A DNA stretch of 64,000 bases, from assembly GCF_003386665.1 (NCBI RefSeq), contig NZ_QTUB01000001.1, forward strand, positions 2,976,001 to 3,040,000. The letters run 5' to 3'. Under the pieces are notes generated by a model that did not search any database, was not told where the DNA came from, and worked only from the letters and a program-made list of their open reading frames with translations. Both the position numbers and the translations under genes were made by a program. Of the stretch, positions 26,437 to 36,483 are shown in pieces. Numbering within the stretch: position 1 is the stretch's first letter; each line of letters opens with the position of its first letter. The DNA is from Xenorhabdus cabanillasii (GTDB lineage Bacteria; Pseudomonadota; Gammaproteobacteria; Enterobacterales; Enterobacteriaceae).

Positions 26437-27506
26437 GCTACACAAGTTTCCTTTTCTGGTTGCAGTTTAGGTAGTGCGGCAATTTGTTCACGCCACTGTG
26501 CTTGCTCAGGCGTACCTTCGGTACGCTGACCATACAGTTGGGCGATTTGGTTACCATCCGCATCGAACAACTCAAGGCTGGTGACGAAACCATCTGTTGT
26601 TGGCTTGCGTGTGATCCAGCTTTCAGCAATAGCACTTTCAATCAGGTGTAAGGTGAAGTTACGATTAAAAATATTAGCCCATTTCTGGGAAGAGTTTTCT
26701 TCCTGATACGGCATCAGACGCTCAAGTTTACCAGTAAAGATCTGGATACAACCGCGATTTCCGACGAAGATCATAATTTCATTTTGGTCTTTGTGTGCAA
26801 CTTCAAGGATCTGAGTCAGGGCGGAATTCTCTACACGGTAAGCCAAATCATCTTTGACAGCATTGAAAATCTGCTGGCGATTGAGATTATGACGTTTCAT
26901 CATGATGAAGAACTGGTGAACGTCGGTCATTGCACGCCACTCTTCATCTAATTGTGCTTTCAGCTCTTCAGTCACTTCTGCATATTCAGGGACTTCTTCA
27001 GGTTTCACTTCCAGCGCAGGGTTTTCATCTGTCTGATATTTCTCAATCAGGGCTTCCCATGCAGCCATATCAGTATTTGCGGTTGTATACACTTTGTGCA
27101 GAGCATCACCCTGGCGATCAAAGAACTGGATACTGTGACGCATACCATTTTTCGCAGGTTCTACCAGAGAGAAAACACAGCTCCAATGATCAAAGAACGT
27201 ACGTAAATCTAGTTCACGTGGGTTTAGGATCAGACCAACATGCTGACTGAACTTTGTGTTTTCGTAACGACCAACCTGTTCATGAACAGCAAAATCATTG
27301 CGGGTAATGGCCTTGGTTTCACCGACTGTTGCCAGTTCTTGCAGCAGGGTAGGAGCATCAACGTTCAGACGTTTTGCGTCGATACCGACACGACTGTGCA
27401 GTAATTCTCCTTCACTGACATTAAGATAAGTGGCCAGGTCGCGTGCATATTTAGCTTTATTATCCGCTTTTGCCTGTAGGTAACGTTCATAAAGTGACTG
27501 ATTCAC
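26433..27506 (-). CDS. hmuS: Haem degradation/trafficking protein HmuS
   Basis: A 357-residue cytosolic HemS/ChuS-family protein made of two similar halves. It begins MNQSLYERYLQAKADNKAKY and carries paired motifs such as NRQQIFNAVKDDLAYRVENS and IMIFVGNRGCIQIFTGKLER. The family binds haem on entry and in ChuS/HmuS releases its iron. It is second in the operon, 57 bases after hmuR and overlapping hmuT. Confidence 0.94.
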   Translation of the reverse strand: MNQSLYERYLQAKADNKAKYARDLATYLNVSEGELLHSRVGIDAKRLNVDAPTLLQELATVGETKAITRNDFAVHEQVGRYENTKFSQHVGLILNPRELDLRTFFDHWSCVFSLVEPAKNGMRHSIQFFDRQGDALHKVYTTANTDMAAWEALIEKYQTDENPALEVKPEEVPEYAEVTEELKAQLDEEWRAMTDVHQFFIMMKRHNLNRQQIFNAVKDDLAYRVENSALTQILEVAHKDQNEIMIFVGNRGCIQIFTGKLERLMPYQEENSSQKWANIFNRNFTLHLIESAIAESWITRKPTTDGFVTSLELFDADGNQIAQLYGQRTEGTPEQAQWREQIAALPKLQPEKETCVA

Positions 27507-27563
27507 AGATATTAGCTCCTTAAAAAAACTGCGTTAAAGGTTAAAAATTAGTGCTGTTATTCT

Positions 27564-29609
27564 TTACCACTGATAGCTGACAAACAGTCTGGCATTGCGG
27601 CCATTCTGCGGTGCGCCCAGTGATGAGTAATATTGCTTGTCGAAAGCGTTGCCGAGTACGACAGAGGTTGTTACACCTTTTAGCTGGCCTTCACCGTGGT
27701 AACTGATGTAGAAATCATTGACACCATAGCCTGCATATTTGGAAACTTTTCTTCCATATTCATCTTTATCACCACCATTAACCCCTTTGAACTGGGTACG
27801 TTGAGTGAATTTACCGATCCAACCAATAGAAAAACCGCTACTGGAAAGAGGGATATCTAGCGTACTGGTCACTGTATCAGGGCTGAGGGCATCAATAGAT
27901 TTGCCGGTTTGCTCATCTTTACCGGCAGTGCGGTTATATGCCAGATCCCATGAGAACCAATCTGTGTCATAAGTCATCGAAACATCCCAGCCCCAGATTT
28001 TGGCTCTTGGGATATTTATTGATGTTGTGAACTTCCAATCAGCGGTTATATTGGTAGAAATATAATCTTTCGCTTTGGTATCAAAATAGCTGGCTTTGAA
28101 TTTCAGCCCATCATTGTTGGTAAGTAATTCATCGAAACGTAACCCGAAGCCATATTCCTGAGTTTCATTACTCTCAGGACGCAAGTTTGGATTAGGTTTC
28201 CAGTAATTTCTACCAAAGTGTCTGGAATCGTTATACATCTCTCCCATTGTCGGAGAACGGAATGCCTGAGAATAAGAAGCAAACAGCATCGACCAATCTG
28301 TTGGGGTGATACTGATAGCGCCTTTTGATGACCACTTATCAGCATTGATATCTTTGTATTTATCGTTTGATGCTTTGTAATTGTCATAACGTGTACCGAC
28401 GATAAATGAAACCGGCAAATCACGAATAGTTATTTCGTCTTGCAACCAACCAGATGCAAAACGGATATCCGCATTCGGGAATCCATTTATATCATTGCTG
28501 CTTGGTTTTTGTTTCTGTTTATATATTTCGCTACCATAAATAAATTGATGTGCAGCAAAGGCACTTGCATTCAAGTGAGAACGGTTTTCCAGTTTGAACC
28601 CATAAGTTTCCTGTTTACGGCCTTCAAAGCCATCTATTTTAGTTTTGGTATTGATGGTTACATCAGAATAATAAACGTCATTCCTTAGGTTCAGCCAGCT
28701 ATACTCTGAAGGGTTGAGTTTATAAGTCAGTTGTACATCACGTTGTGTCGTTGTGCGATCTGCCCGCAAGTTTCTGCTATGGTCAGTGATATCTTGTGGA
28801 TTTTTCGGCTCATCAGCTTTATTGCGGTAATAACGCAGCTCGCCGCCAAGTGACTGGTTGTCATCAATTGTCCATGTCCCTTTTGCCAGCATATTGCCGA
28901 TAGTTTCATCATTCTGGCCTTTTACCCCGCCACCGTAACGAATATTGCCAACACCACGGGTGCTGAAACTGAATAAACCATCAAGATTATCGGTTTTACC
29001 AAATGCGGCTCCGCCGAATCCCCAACTGTGATCCCCGGTTCCGGCACGACTAAAAACACGAAAGCCCGTATTTTGTCCCGCCTGTAAGAGATCTGCTGCA
29101 TCAACCGTCTGATAGGCAATGACCCCACCTAATGCACCACTGCCATAGAGCAGGGCGGATGGGCCACGGACAACTTCAACTTGTTTAATCAGTGAGGGAT
29201 CAAGGAAAATGCCATTAATGTGCTTGGTATCAGTACCCTGACGAACGCCATCAACCAGCATTAAAACGCCTTTTTGAGAGTAACCACGCAGACTGATTTC
29301 TTGCCCGTTAGCACGCCCGTAATCCACAGTATTAATCCCGGGGATCTTGCGCAGTAAGTCATTTGCATTGCCTGCAACTTTACTGTTGGCTGAGTTACCT
29401 TCAACAACTGTTACCATCATAGGTGCTTCAAAACTGTCGCGCTGATTCCCTGTGGCATAAACCGTCAGCGTATCTTTATGATGTTTGTTATTCTCTGCTG
29501 GAACTGTTTTTTCAGCTTGGATGGTTGCTGCGTGAGCAGAAGACAACCCTGTCAGAATGACAATACTTAGTGCAGACAATTTCAGGTTTGGTGGTTGAAT
29601 TCGGGTCAT
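27564..29609 (-). CDS. hmuR: TonB-dependent haem/haemoprotein receptor HmuR
   Basis: An outer-membrane 22-strand barrel receptor, 681 residues from ATG 29609 with GGAG eight bases upstream; two earlier in-frame ATGs (29624, 29666) lack ribosome sites. Signal peptide ends near AHA. A TonB-box-like DTLTVYATG follows. The plug has IPGINTVDYG and EISLRGY. The barrel has the haem-receptor motifs FRSPTMGEMY (FRAP-like) and NPNLRPE (NPNL), and the C-terminus is aromatic (SYQW). It imports haem with TonB-ExbBD energy. A Fur-box-like site lies upstream. Confidence 0.95.
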   Translation of the reverse strand: MTRIQPPNLKLSALSIVILTGLSSAHAATIQAEKTVPAENNKHHKDTLTVYATGNQRDSFEAPMMVTVVEGNSANSKVAGNANDLLRKIPGINTVDYGRANGQEISLRGYSQKGVLMLVDGVRQGTDTKHINGIFLDPSLIKQVEVVRGPSALLYGSGALGGVIAYQTVDAADLLQAGQNTGFRVFSRAGTGDHSWGFGGAAFGKTDNLDGLFSFSTRGVGNIRYGGGVKGQNDETIGNMLAKGTWTIDDNQSLGGELRYYRNKADEPKNPQDITDHSRNLRADRTTTQRDVQLTYKLNPSEYSWLNLRNDVYYSDVTINTKTKIDGFEGRKQETYGFKLENRSHLNASAFAAHQFIYGSEIYKQKQKPSSNDINGFPNADIRFASGWLQDEITIRDLPVSFIVGTRYDNYKASNDKYKDINADKWSSKGAISITPTDWSMLFASYSQAFRSPTMGEMYNDSRHFGRNYWKPNPNLRPESNETQEYGFGLRFDELLTNNDGLKFKASYFDTKAKDYISTNITADWKFTTSINIPRAKIWGWDVSMTYDTDWFSWDLAYNRTAGKDEQTGKSIDALSPDTVTSTLDIPLSSSGFSIGWIGKFTQRTQFKGVNGGDKDEYGRKVSKYAGYGVNDFYISYHGEGQLKGVTTSVVLGNAFDKQYYSSLGAPQNGRNARLFVSYQW

Positions 29610-29846
29610 ATAGGTTATCTCCATAATTTTGCTGTGTTTTAAAGCACACGAATGGTTTTGAAACATACATATATCGTTTTAAAACCATTGAGATGCATCA
29701 CGGTGAATTCTCTGAATTGTTATTAAGTCAGAGTAAAGTTATCGGGTTGTGTCGAATCACGATGTAACGCAAGAAGGATCTGTTGTTGCAAAGGATTGAT
29801 GTAGTAGCACAGGCAATCAGTTAATTTTTTCATAACCCAATATGAA

Positions 29847-29880
29847 CAATAATTATTCTAGTATTGAGAATAATTATCGT
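29847..29880 (-). promoter_or_regulatory. Fur-box-like site upstream of hmuR
   Basis: On the minus strand GATAATTATTCTCAAT followed by AGAATAATTATTG gives overlapping matches to the NATWAT hexamers of the Fur site GATAATGATAATCATTATC. It is about 240 bases upstream of the hmuR start, in a spacer of some 400 bases (29610-30010) with no other gene. Iron control of haem uptake is known in relatives. Confidence 0.68.
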
Positions 29881-30010
29881 TTCTGTGTTGATTAACTTCA
29901 AGTTATTTTTTTATGTAGGTATAACTGACTCAATAGATTGGTTTTGTATGATTTTTCGAAAGGGAACTGGCTCCTATTTCCACGTGAACAGAAGCCAATA
30001 AAAACGATAT

Positions 30011-31057
30011 TCAGAACCGACTTTCAACTGCTTCAGCCAGAATATTAAGGAATTGTTCGGTATCTTGCCAGCTAAGGCATGGGTCAGTAATAGATTGTCC
30101 GTAGGTCAGAGGTTCTCCCTGCATGATTTTTTGAGAACCTTCGACTAAAAAACTTTCTGCCATGACACCCGCAATAGCCGTTGAACCAGACTGGATCTGT
30201 TGGCTGATATTTCTGGCTATATCCAGTTGTCGGCGGTGAACTTTCTGACAGTTTCCATGACTGCAATCTACGATCAAGTGTTCTGGCAGGTTGAATTCGC
30301 GTAATTTCTGACAAACTGCTGTAATATCTTCAGCACTGTAATTCGGTTTTTTTCCACCACGCATAATGATATGCCCATAAGGATTTCCGCTGGTCTGATA
30401 GATGGTCATCTGTCCATTTTTATCGGGTGACAAGAACATATGTCCGGCACGTGATGCCCGTATTGCATCAATAGCAATATGAATATTACCGTCAGTACCA
30501 TTTTTAAATCCGACCGGACATGACAGTGCAGAGGCCATTTCCCGGTGGATTTGGCTTTCTGTTGTTCTTGCACCGATTGCTCCCCAGCTAATTAAATCTG
30601 CAATATATTGCCCGATGACCATATCCAAAAATTCTGTGGCAGTGGGCATTCCCAACTCATTAATATCAATTAATAACTTACGGGCGAGTGAAATCCCTTT
30701 ATTGACCTGACAGGAGCCATCCAACATAGGGTCTGAAATTAACCCCTTCCAGCCAACAACAGTACGAGGTTTTTCGAAGTAGGTTCGCATTACGATTTCC
30801 AGACTGTGCTGATATTTTTTACGCAATACGTGCAGACGCGAGGCATAATCAAGGGCGGCATCAACATCATGAATAGAGCAGGGCCCAATGATGACCAGCA
30901 AACGTTGGTCGTTGCCTGTAATAATAGCTTCAATACGTCTGCGTGATACCGTCACATTTTGCAAAGTTTTTTCTGATATAGGATATAGCTCAGAAAGTGT
31001 TTTAGGTGTTATTAATCTGTCAATTGGGTGGGTTCTTAACTCATCTGTTTTGTGCAT
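30011..31057 (-). CDS. aroH: DAHP synthase, Trp-type (AroH)
   Basis: 3-deoxy-D-arabino-heptulosonate-7-phosphate synthase, condensing PEP and erythrose-4-phosphate in the first step of the shikimate pathway. The product is 348 residues, as in E. coli AroH, with VIIGPCSIHD, RTYFEKPRTVVGWKGLISDP, IGARTTESQIHREMASALSC and the DCSHGNCQK segment. It is closest by pattern to AroH rather than AroF/AroG: it has ITDPCLSWQDTE and sits beside ppsR-ppsA as in E. coli. E. coli AroH is repressed by TrpR and inhibited by tryptophan; no obvious TrpR operator is seen here, but a perfect inverted repeat lies upstream. Confidence 0.92.
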   Translation of the reverse strand: MHKTDELRTHPIDRLITPKTLSELYPISEKTLQNVTVSRRRIEAIITGNDQRLLVIIGPCSIHDVDAALDYASRLHVLRKKYQHSLEIVMRTYFEKPRTVVGWKGLISDPMLDGSCQVNKGISLARKLLIDINELGMPTATEFLDMVIGQYIADLISWGAIGARTTESQIHREMASALSCPVGFKNGTDGNIHIAIDAIRASRAGHMFLSPDKNGQMTIYQTSGNPYGHIIMRGGKKPNYSAEDITAVCQKLREFNLPEHLIVDCSHGNCQKVHRRQLDIARNISQQIQSGSTAIAGVMAESFLVEGSQKIMQGEPLTYGQSITDPCLSWQDTEQFLNILAEAVESRF

Positions 31058-31101
31058 ATATTTTCTCGAATTCTACTTCTCTTGAGGCGCAGTCTGGCGT
31101 A

Positions 31102-31121
31102 ATTGTAATTGAAATTACAAT
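31102..31121. promoter_or_regulatory. Perfect inverted repeat upstream of aroH, candidate operator
   Basis: ATTGTAAT, TGAA, ATTACAAT: an exact 8+4+8 palindrome 45 bases before the aroH start. A further AATTACAATT lies at about 31151-31160. It is close to but two bases shorter in spacing than a TyrR box (TGTAAA-N6-TTTACA), and it does not match the TrpR operator. The regulator is unknown. Confidence 0.55.
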
Positions 31122-31224
31122 AACTCAACTTCCAGCAAATTCAACAAACAATAATTACAATTACATGAGAAATCGTGAATATAAGATTGTAACGATATTC
31201 TGAGATGTGCTGGTATTTCCGGGA

Positions 31225-32088
31225 TCAGAACATGCGCCGTTTCAATCCCATACTGTCAATAATTTTGGTTGAAATCTCTTCGACAGAATAATTGGTGGTA
31301 TTTAAGTAATTAATTTTGTTTTTGCGGAATAGGGCTTCAACCTCAGTAATTTCTATCCGACATTGCCGTAATGAAGCATAACGACTATTTTCTCTCCGTT
31401 CTTCCCGGATAGCGGCCAGTCTTTCCGGGCTTATTGTCAATCCGAACAGTTTCTGCTGGAAAGGTTTTAGATCGGCAGGCAATTGCAGATTATCCATATC
31501 ATCAGCAGTGAAAGGATAGTTTGCGGCTTGAATGCCGAATTGCATGGCAAGATAGAGGCTGGTGGGTGTTTTTCCACAGCGGGAAACACCCAGAATAATC
31601 ACCTGAGCCTGATCGAGATTGCGTAATGAAATACCATCATCGTGTGCGAGGGTGTAATCAATGGCTGCGATACGGGCATCATATTGACTCAGATTTTTTT
31701 CAGATAAACCATGGGTACGGTGTAATTCAGGTTTAGGTTCCAGTCCGATTTCTTGCTGTAATGGTGCTACGAGAGTCTGGACAATATCCAGGCAAAAACC
31801 TTTACTGCTGGTGATAATATTTTTAACTTCACTGGAAATGATGGAATAAAAAACTAATGGCCTGATTTGTGTTGCCTGATAGATGGTATTTATCTGGTTC
31901 CTGATTTCTTCTGCTCTTATTTTGTTGGTTACAAAGGGTAAGGTATAAGACGTGATAGTAATCGGGAATTGGGACAATACAGCATGACCCAAAACTTCTG
32001 CCGTAATTGCTGTACCATCGGAAATGAAAAATACACTGCGTTCCAGAATTTCATTGTCCTGAATCTGAGGAAGTTGGATCTCTATCAT
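31225..32088 (-). CDS. ppsR: PEP synthase regulatory protein PpsR (kinase/phosphorylase)
   Basis: A bifunctional enzyme that inactivates PpsA by ADP-dependent phosphorylation of a threonine and restores it by phosphorolysis. ATG 32088 gives 287 residues; an earlier in-frame start at 32130 adds residues not present in homologues. [20 protein letters not shown], the P-loop-like [17 protein letters not shown] and the C-terminal [14 protein letters not shown] match the family. It is divergent from ppsA, its target, as in E. coli. Confidence 0.94.
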   Translation of the reverse strand: MIEIQLPQIQDNEILERSVFFISDGTAITAEVLGHAVLSQFPITITSYTLPFVTNKIRAEEIRNQINTIYQATQIRPLVFYSIISSEVKNIITSSKGFCLDIVQTLVAPLQQEIGLEPKPELHRTHGLSEKNLSQYDARIAAIDYTLAHDDGISLRNLDQAQVIILGVSRCGKTPTSLYLAMQFGIQAANYPFTADDMDNLQLPADLKPFQQKLFGLTISPERLAAIREERRENSRYASLRQCRIEITEVEALFRKNKINYLNTTNYSVEEISTKIIDSMGLKRRMF

Positions 32089-32137
32089 TGTGCTTTTCTT
32101 TATATTGTTGAGTTTATAGGGAGTTATCAAAATATTA

Positions 32138-32151
32138 GCTGAATCGTTTTT
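32138..32151. promoter_or_regulatory. Cra (FruR) consensus site upstream of ppsA
   Basis: GCTGAATCGTTTTT fits RSTGAAWCSNTHHW at every position. It lies 177 bases before ppsA and 50 before ppsR, in the shared control region. Cra activates ppsA in E. coli. Confidence 0.75.
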
Positions 32152-32327
32152 ATTACAAATTACAGCTATCGATAACGTTCCAGATTATACGTGTAAAAAA
32201 ATAATATTGTTGGGTTGATCGATTCACCTTTCCATATGCAGCAAGACATTGTGCTAGGCTATTTCTTGCTGTAAAAATAGTTTTAATTTTCCGAGTTGTA
32301 CCTCCGAATATAAAAAGGATAGTTTCA

Positions 32328-34706
32328 ATGTCCAATAATGGCCTTACCCCATGTAATGTGCTTTGGTATAACCAATTAGGCATGGATGATGTTAGTCGGG
32401 TCGGTGGTAAAAACGCCTCTCTTGGCGAAATGATCACTAATCTGGCTGACCTTGGTGTATCTGTCCCCAATGGTTTCGCTACGACTGCACAAGCATTTAA
32501 TGATTTTCTGGAACAAAGCGGTGTTAACCAGCGTATTTATCAATTACTGGATGAAGTTAATGTTGATGATGTTAATCAATTAGCTAAGGCTGGCGTACAG
32601 ATCCGCCAGTGGGTGATTGATACACCATTTACGGCGCAACTGGAGAAAGATATCCGCGATGCTTATTTGCAATTGTCTGAAGGTGAGCCGGATGCTTCTT
32701 TCGCTGTCCGCTCCTCTGCGACTGCTGAAGATATGCCGGATGCTTCTTTTGCCGGGCAGCAAGAGACTTTTTTAAATGTGCAGGGCATTGATGCCGTGAT
32801 GATTGCCATTAAACATGTTTTTGCATCTCTCTTCAACGATCGGGCCATCTCCTACCGTGTCCATCAGGGCTATGACCACCGTGGTGTTGCATTATCAGCC
32901 GGGGTACAGCGTATGGTGCGTTCTGATCTGGCATCATCGGGTGTGATGTTTACGATTGATACTGAGTCTGGTTTTGATCAAGTCGTGTTTATTACATCTG
33001 CCTATGGTTTGGGTGAAATGGTTGTGCAGGGAGCTGTGAACCCTGATGAGTTTTATGTCCATAAACCTACATTAAAAAATAACCGCCCTGCGATCGTCCG
33101 TCGTAATTTGGGCTCTAAAAAAATACGTATGGTCTATGCAGACAACAAAGAGCATGGTCAGCAGGTACGTACAGAAGATGTCTCTGAGGAGTTACGCAAT
33201 CGTTTCTCTCTTACTGACAGTGAAGTTGAAACACTGGCAGGGCAAGCATTACTGATTGAAAAACATTATGGTCGTCCGATGGATATTGAGTGGGTGAAAG
33301 ACGGGCACAATGGCAAGCTGTATATTGTACAGGCACGTCCTGAGACAGTCCGCTCAAATCAGCAGGTGATGGAACGTTATCAACTGAATGAACAGAGCCG
33401 TGTGCTGGTGGAAGGTCGTGCGATTGGGCACAAAATCGGTGTCGGTATGGTTAAAGTTATCCACAATCTCAGCGAAATGGATCGTATCCAGGTAGGGGAT
33501 GTGTTGGTAACAGATATGACCGATCCAGATTGGGAACCAATCATGAAAAAAGCGGCAGCGATTGTTACCAATCGTGGAGGCCGTACTTGTCATGCTGCTA
33601 TTATTGCTCGTGAATTGGGTATTCCTGCGGTAGTGGGTTGTGGTGACGCGACAGAACGCTTAAAAGAAGGTGAGCAGGTGACTGTTTCTTGCTCTGAAGG
33701 GGATACCGGTTTCGTTTATCAGAATAAACTGGATTTCAGCATTCAAAGTTCTCAGGTTGATGAGCTGCCAAAGTTGGATGTTAAGATCATGATGAATGTG
33801 GGCAATCCGGATCGGGCGTTTGACTTTGCCTGCCTGCCGAATGAAGGTGTAGGTCTGGCACGTTTGGAATTCATTATAAACCGTATGATTGGTGTGCATC
33901 CCCGTGCCCTGATTGAGTTTTCTGAACAATCCCCTGAACTACAGGAACAGATTAAATCATTAATGGCAGGCTATGATGATCCTGTTGAGTTTTATGTCGG
34001 ACGTCTGACGGAAGGTATTGCGACGTTGGCGGCGGCATTTTGGCCTAAGCGTGTTATTGTACGTTTATCTGACTTCAAATCTAATGAGTATGCGAATTTA
34101 GTTGGCGGTGATTTATACGAACCACACGAAGAAAACCCGATGCTTGGTTTCCGTGGTGCTGGTCGCTATGTTTCTGACAATTTCCGTCAATGTTTTGCTC
34201 TGGAATGTGAAGCGGTCAAACGGGTGCGTAATGTTATGGGGTTAACTAACGTCGAAGTGATGATCCCATTTGTACGTACAGTAGCACAGGCCGAAGCTGT
34301 AATTTCAGAATTGGCATTACAGGGTTTGAAACGTGGTGAGGATGGGTTGAAAGTCATTATGATGTGTGAAATTCCATCAAATGCATTATTAGCAGAACAA
34401 TTCCTTGAGTATTTTGATGGTTTTTCTATCGGTTCAAATGATATGACTCAATTAGCATTAGGACTAGATCGTGATTCGGGTGTCGTATCTGAATTATTTG
34501 ATGAACGTAATGATGCAGTGAAACAATTACTTTCTATGGCAATTCAGGCAGCTAAGCGACAAGGAAAATATGTCGGTATTTGTGGTCAGGGGCCTTCTGA
34601 TCATGAAGATTTCGCTGAGTGGCTAATGAAAGAAGGGATTGACAGTTTATCATTGAATCCTGATACCGTTGTAAAAACCTGGCTTTCTTTAGCAAGAAAT
34701 AGTTAA
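32328..34706 (+). CDS. ppsA: Phosphoenolpyruvate synthase PpsA
   Basis: It converts pyruvate and ATP to PEP, AMP and phosphate during growth on three-carbon compounds. The product is 792 residues, the same as E. coli. The N-terminal ATP-grasp domain ([30 protein letters not shown]), the swivelling phosphohistidine domain with [17 protein letters not shown] near residue 415-425, and the C-terminal PEP-binding barrel ([29 protein letters not shown]) are complete. PpsR is divergent, and a terminator follows. Confidence 0.97.
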   Translation: MSNNGLTPCNVLWYNQLGMDDVSRVGGKNASLGEMITNLADLGVSVPNGFATTAQAFNDFLEQSGVNQRIYQLLDEVNVDDVNQLAKAGVQIRQWVIDTPFTAQLEKDIRDAYLQLSEGEPDASFAVRSSATAEDMPDASFAGQQETFLNVQGIDAVMIAIKHVFASLFNDRAISYRVHQGYDHRGVALSAGVQRMVRSDLASSGVMFTIDTESGFDQVVFITSAYGLGEMVVQGAVNPDEFYVHKPTLKNNRPAIVRRNLGSKKIRMVYADNKEHGQQVRTEDVSEELRNRFSLTDSEVETLAGQALLIEKHYGRPMDIEWVKDGHNGKLYIVQARPETVRSNQQVMERYQLNEQSRVLVEGRAIGHKIGVGMVKVIHNLSEMDRIQVGDVLVTDMTDPDWEPIMKKAAAIVTNRGGRTCHAAIIARELGIPAVVGCGDATERLKEGEQVTVSCSEGDTGFVYQNKLDFSIQSSQVDELPKLDVKIMMNVGNPDRAFDFACLPNEGVGLARLEFIINRMIGVHPRALIEFSEQSPELQEQIKSLMAGYDDPVEFYVGRLTEGIATLAAAFWPKRVIVRLSDFKSNEYANLVGGDLYEPHEENPMLGFRGAGRYVSDNFRQCFALECEAVKRVRNVMGLTNVEVMIPFVRTVAQAEAVISELALQGLKRGEDGLKVIMMCEIPSNALLAEQFLEYFDGFSIGSNDMTQLALGLDRDSGVVSELFDERNDAVKQLLSMAIQAAKRQGKYVGICGQGPSDHEDFAEWLMKEGIDSLSLNPDTVVKTWLSLARNS

Positions 34707-34730
34707 TTACAGCTTATCCAGGCATGAATT

Positions 34731-34764
34731 AAAAAGCCTGTTAAAAGTATTCTCAGGCTTTTTA
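34731..34764 (+). terminator. Rho-independent terminator after ppsA
   Basis: AAAAAGCCTG pairs with CAGGCTTTTT around a 13-base loop, 24 bases after the stop, with the T-run inside the right arm. Confidence 0.88.
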
Positions 34765-34828
34765 TTCTTTATAACATGATCTTTTTTAATATGGGCGATA
34801 TATTATATAGAATAAATGGAATTTTTCC

Positions 34829-34925
34829 AAAAAAAAAGCCTATCATGGGCTGACAGGCAAAGACTACACACAGCAATATATATTACTTCACTTATCCCAG
34901 TTTGTGGCGTTTACAAACTAAGACA
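34829..34925 (-). ncRNA. rprA: Small RNA RprA
   Basis: The minus strand reads TTGCTGTGTGTAGTCTTTGC, identical to the 3' part of E. coli RprA, followed by a terminator hairpin (GCCTGT, nine-base loop, ATAGGC) and T9. Upstream is a 5' stem-loop AGTTTGT/ACAAACT and an AAGTGAAGTAA stretch resembling the rpoS-pairing part of RprA. The position between ppsA and ydiK fits E. coli, where rprA is next to ydiK. RprA is an Hfq RNA that activates rpoS translation and is induced by RcsB; an AAGAATACTAA near 34957 is a weak RcsB-box candidate. The 5' end is approximate. Confidence 0.88.
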
Positions 34926-35167
34926 GCAATTCACGGGAAACATTGTTTCGATGAAAAGAATACTAATTTAATAAGTGAGTTTATTCATTAAGAATTCTCT
35001 TAATAAATCAGAATTAAGAAAACAAAATTAAAAAATAACTTTTTTGTAACAAGTTCTTGAAGAATTTATTTACTGGCGGGATGAATTTCTATTTTTTATA
35101 GAAACGAGATTATCTATTTACTTTAATGATAGTTGCGCGGAAAAATCATATTCCGCGCTATCATTTA

Positions 35168-36277
35168 TTATTGTAGAGGGTCTTTTTTGAAATATTGTTC
35201 TATATGTTCTATTTTATTTTCGGGTTTAGGAACTTCATCCATCCAGGCCAGCAGCAAGCTATAAGAGACAGCTAATACCACCGGGCCGATAAATAATCCA
35301 ATCACACCCAGTGAAAGTATACCTCCGATAACACCGGTGAGAATTAAAACCATAGGTAAATCGGCACCAAGACGAATAAGGAAAGGACGAAGAACACCAT
35401 CCATTGTGACCAGAATTAAACTCCAGACAACTAAAATAGTTCCCCAGGTCGTTTCTCCTGTCCAATAAAGCCAAACAATGGATGGGATAAGGACGAGTAA
35501 AGGGCCTAATTGAGCAACACAGAGTACAAACATTATGACTGTTAGGATCATTGCATAAGGAATACCTGCGATTGCTAACCCAATTCCACCAGCGATAGCC
35601 TGTACGAGTGCTGTAACAACCACACCTAAAGCAACAGCACGAATGGAACGAGCAGCCAGTAGTACAACTGCATCACCACGTTTACCCGCCAGTCGGATAG
35701 CGAAATGGCGAATGCCTAGCATAACGTGTTCACCTTTCCAATAAAGCAGGACACTGAACAGTACCATGAGTGCCAGGTGGAACAGAAAACGGCCTGCATT
35801 GGCGGCCTGAGCAAAAAACCATGTTGCTGCTTTACCAATATAAGGCGGAATTTTGGCCAGAAGCATGTTACTGCCTTCAGCAATGGTGTCTTGCCATTTA
35901 ATATATAAGTCATTGCCAATGATCGGGATTTTATTGAGCCATTCCAATTGAGGCAGGTGTATATTGGATGGAGATTTTGCCCATGAAATTAGTGGAGTGC
36001 TGTTTTCCAGCAGGCTGCTAACCAGTAAGGCAATAGGAATAACAAATAATAAAATCAATATTAGTGTCATGATGGAAACCGCGATCCAGCGTTTTCCCCA
36101 TAAATGTTGTTGTATTTTTTCCATTAGCGGCCAAGTTGCGATAACCACCATTCCTGACCAGATGAACCCTAAAATAAATGGACTCAAAACCCAAAAGCTG
36201 GTCGTAATGAGTAGTAAAATGAAGAACAGTACAAATAGCAGTTTGGGTAAATCGTGGCGTGGTTGCGATTTTTCCAT
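35168..36277 (-). CDS. ydiK: AI-2E family transporter YdiK
   Basis: An inner-membrane protein of 369 residues from ATG 36277 (GAGAGA upstream); the upstream in-frame start at 36322 adds unrelated residues. It has about eight helices with the family's extracytoplasmic loop after helix 3 and the C-terminal pattern GGILSLGVIGLFIGPVVLAV. Members are putative exporters; the role of YdiK is not established. Its place next to ydiJ and menI is the same as in E. coli. Confidence 0.9.
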   Translation of the reverse strand: MEKSQPRHDLPKLLFVLFFILLLITTSFWVLSPFILGFIWSGMVVIATWPLMEKIQQHLWGKRWIAVSIMTLILILLFVIPIALLVSSLLENSTPLISWAKSPSNIHLPQLEWLNKIPIIGNDLYIKWQDTIAEGSNMLLAKIPPYIGKAATWFFAQAANAGRFLFHLALMVLFSVLLYWKGEHVMLGIRHFAIRLAGKRGDAVVLLAARSIRAVALGVVVTALVQAIAGGIGLAIAGIPYAMILTVIMFVLCVAQLGPLLVLIPSIVWLYWTGETTWGTILVVWSLILVTMDGVLRPFLIRLGADLPMVLILTGVIGGILSLGVIGLFIGPVVLAVSYSLLLAWMDEVPKPENKIEHIEQYFKKDPLQ

Positions 36278-36483
36278 GAAATGATTTCTCTCGGCAATTA
36301 AAAATATTGTTAGAATCAACAATGGTAAATAAATATAACGTTATTTCACAGATTGCTCAAAATTGTTAAATATTGTGATATTGTTGAAAAACCGTCTGTT
36401 CAGATCCCTGTCTGAATTGACTATTAAGGTAGTATATAAATAAAGCAATGTGGACACTTATTAGAAAAAGGGGCAATGAGCCA

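Noticed and set aside
29610..30010. Possible hemP between hmuR and aroH
   Set aside because: I looked for the short HemP pattern on both strands and found no frame carrying it; only a Fur-box-like site is supported.
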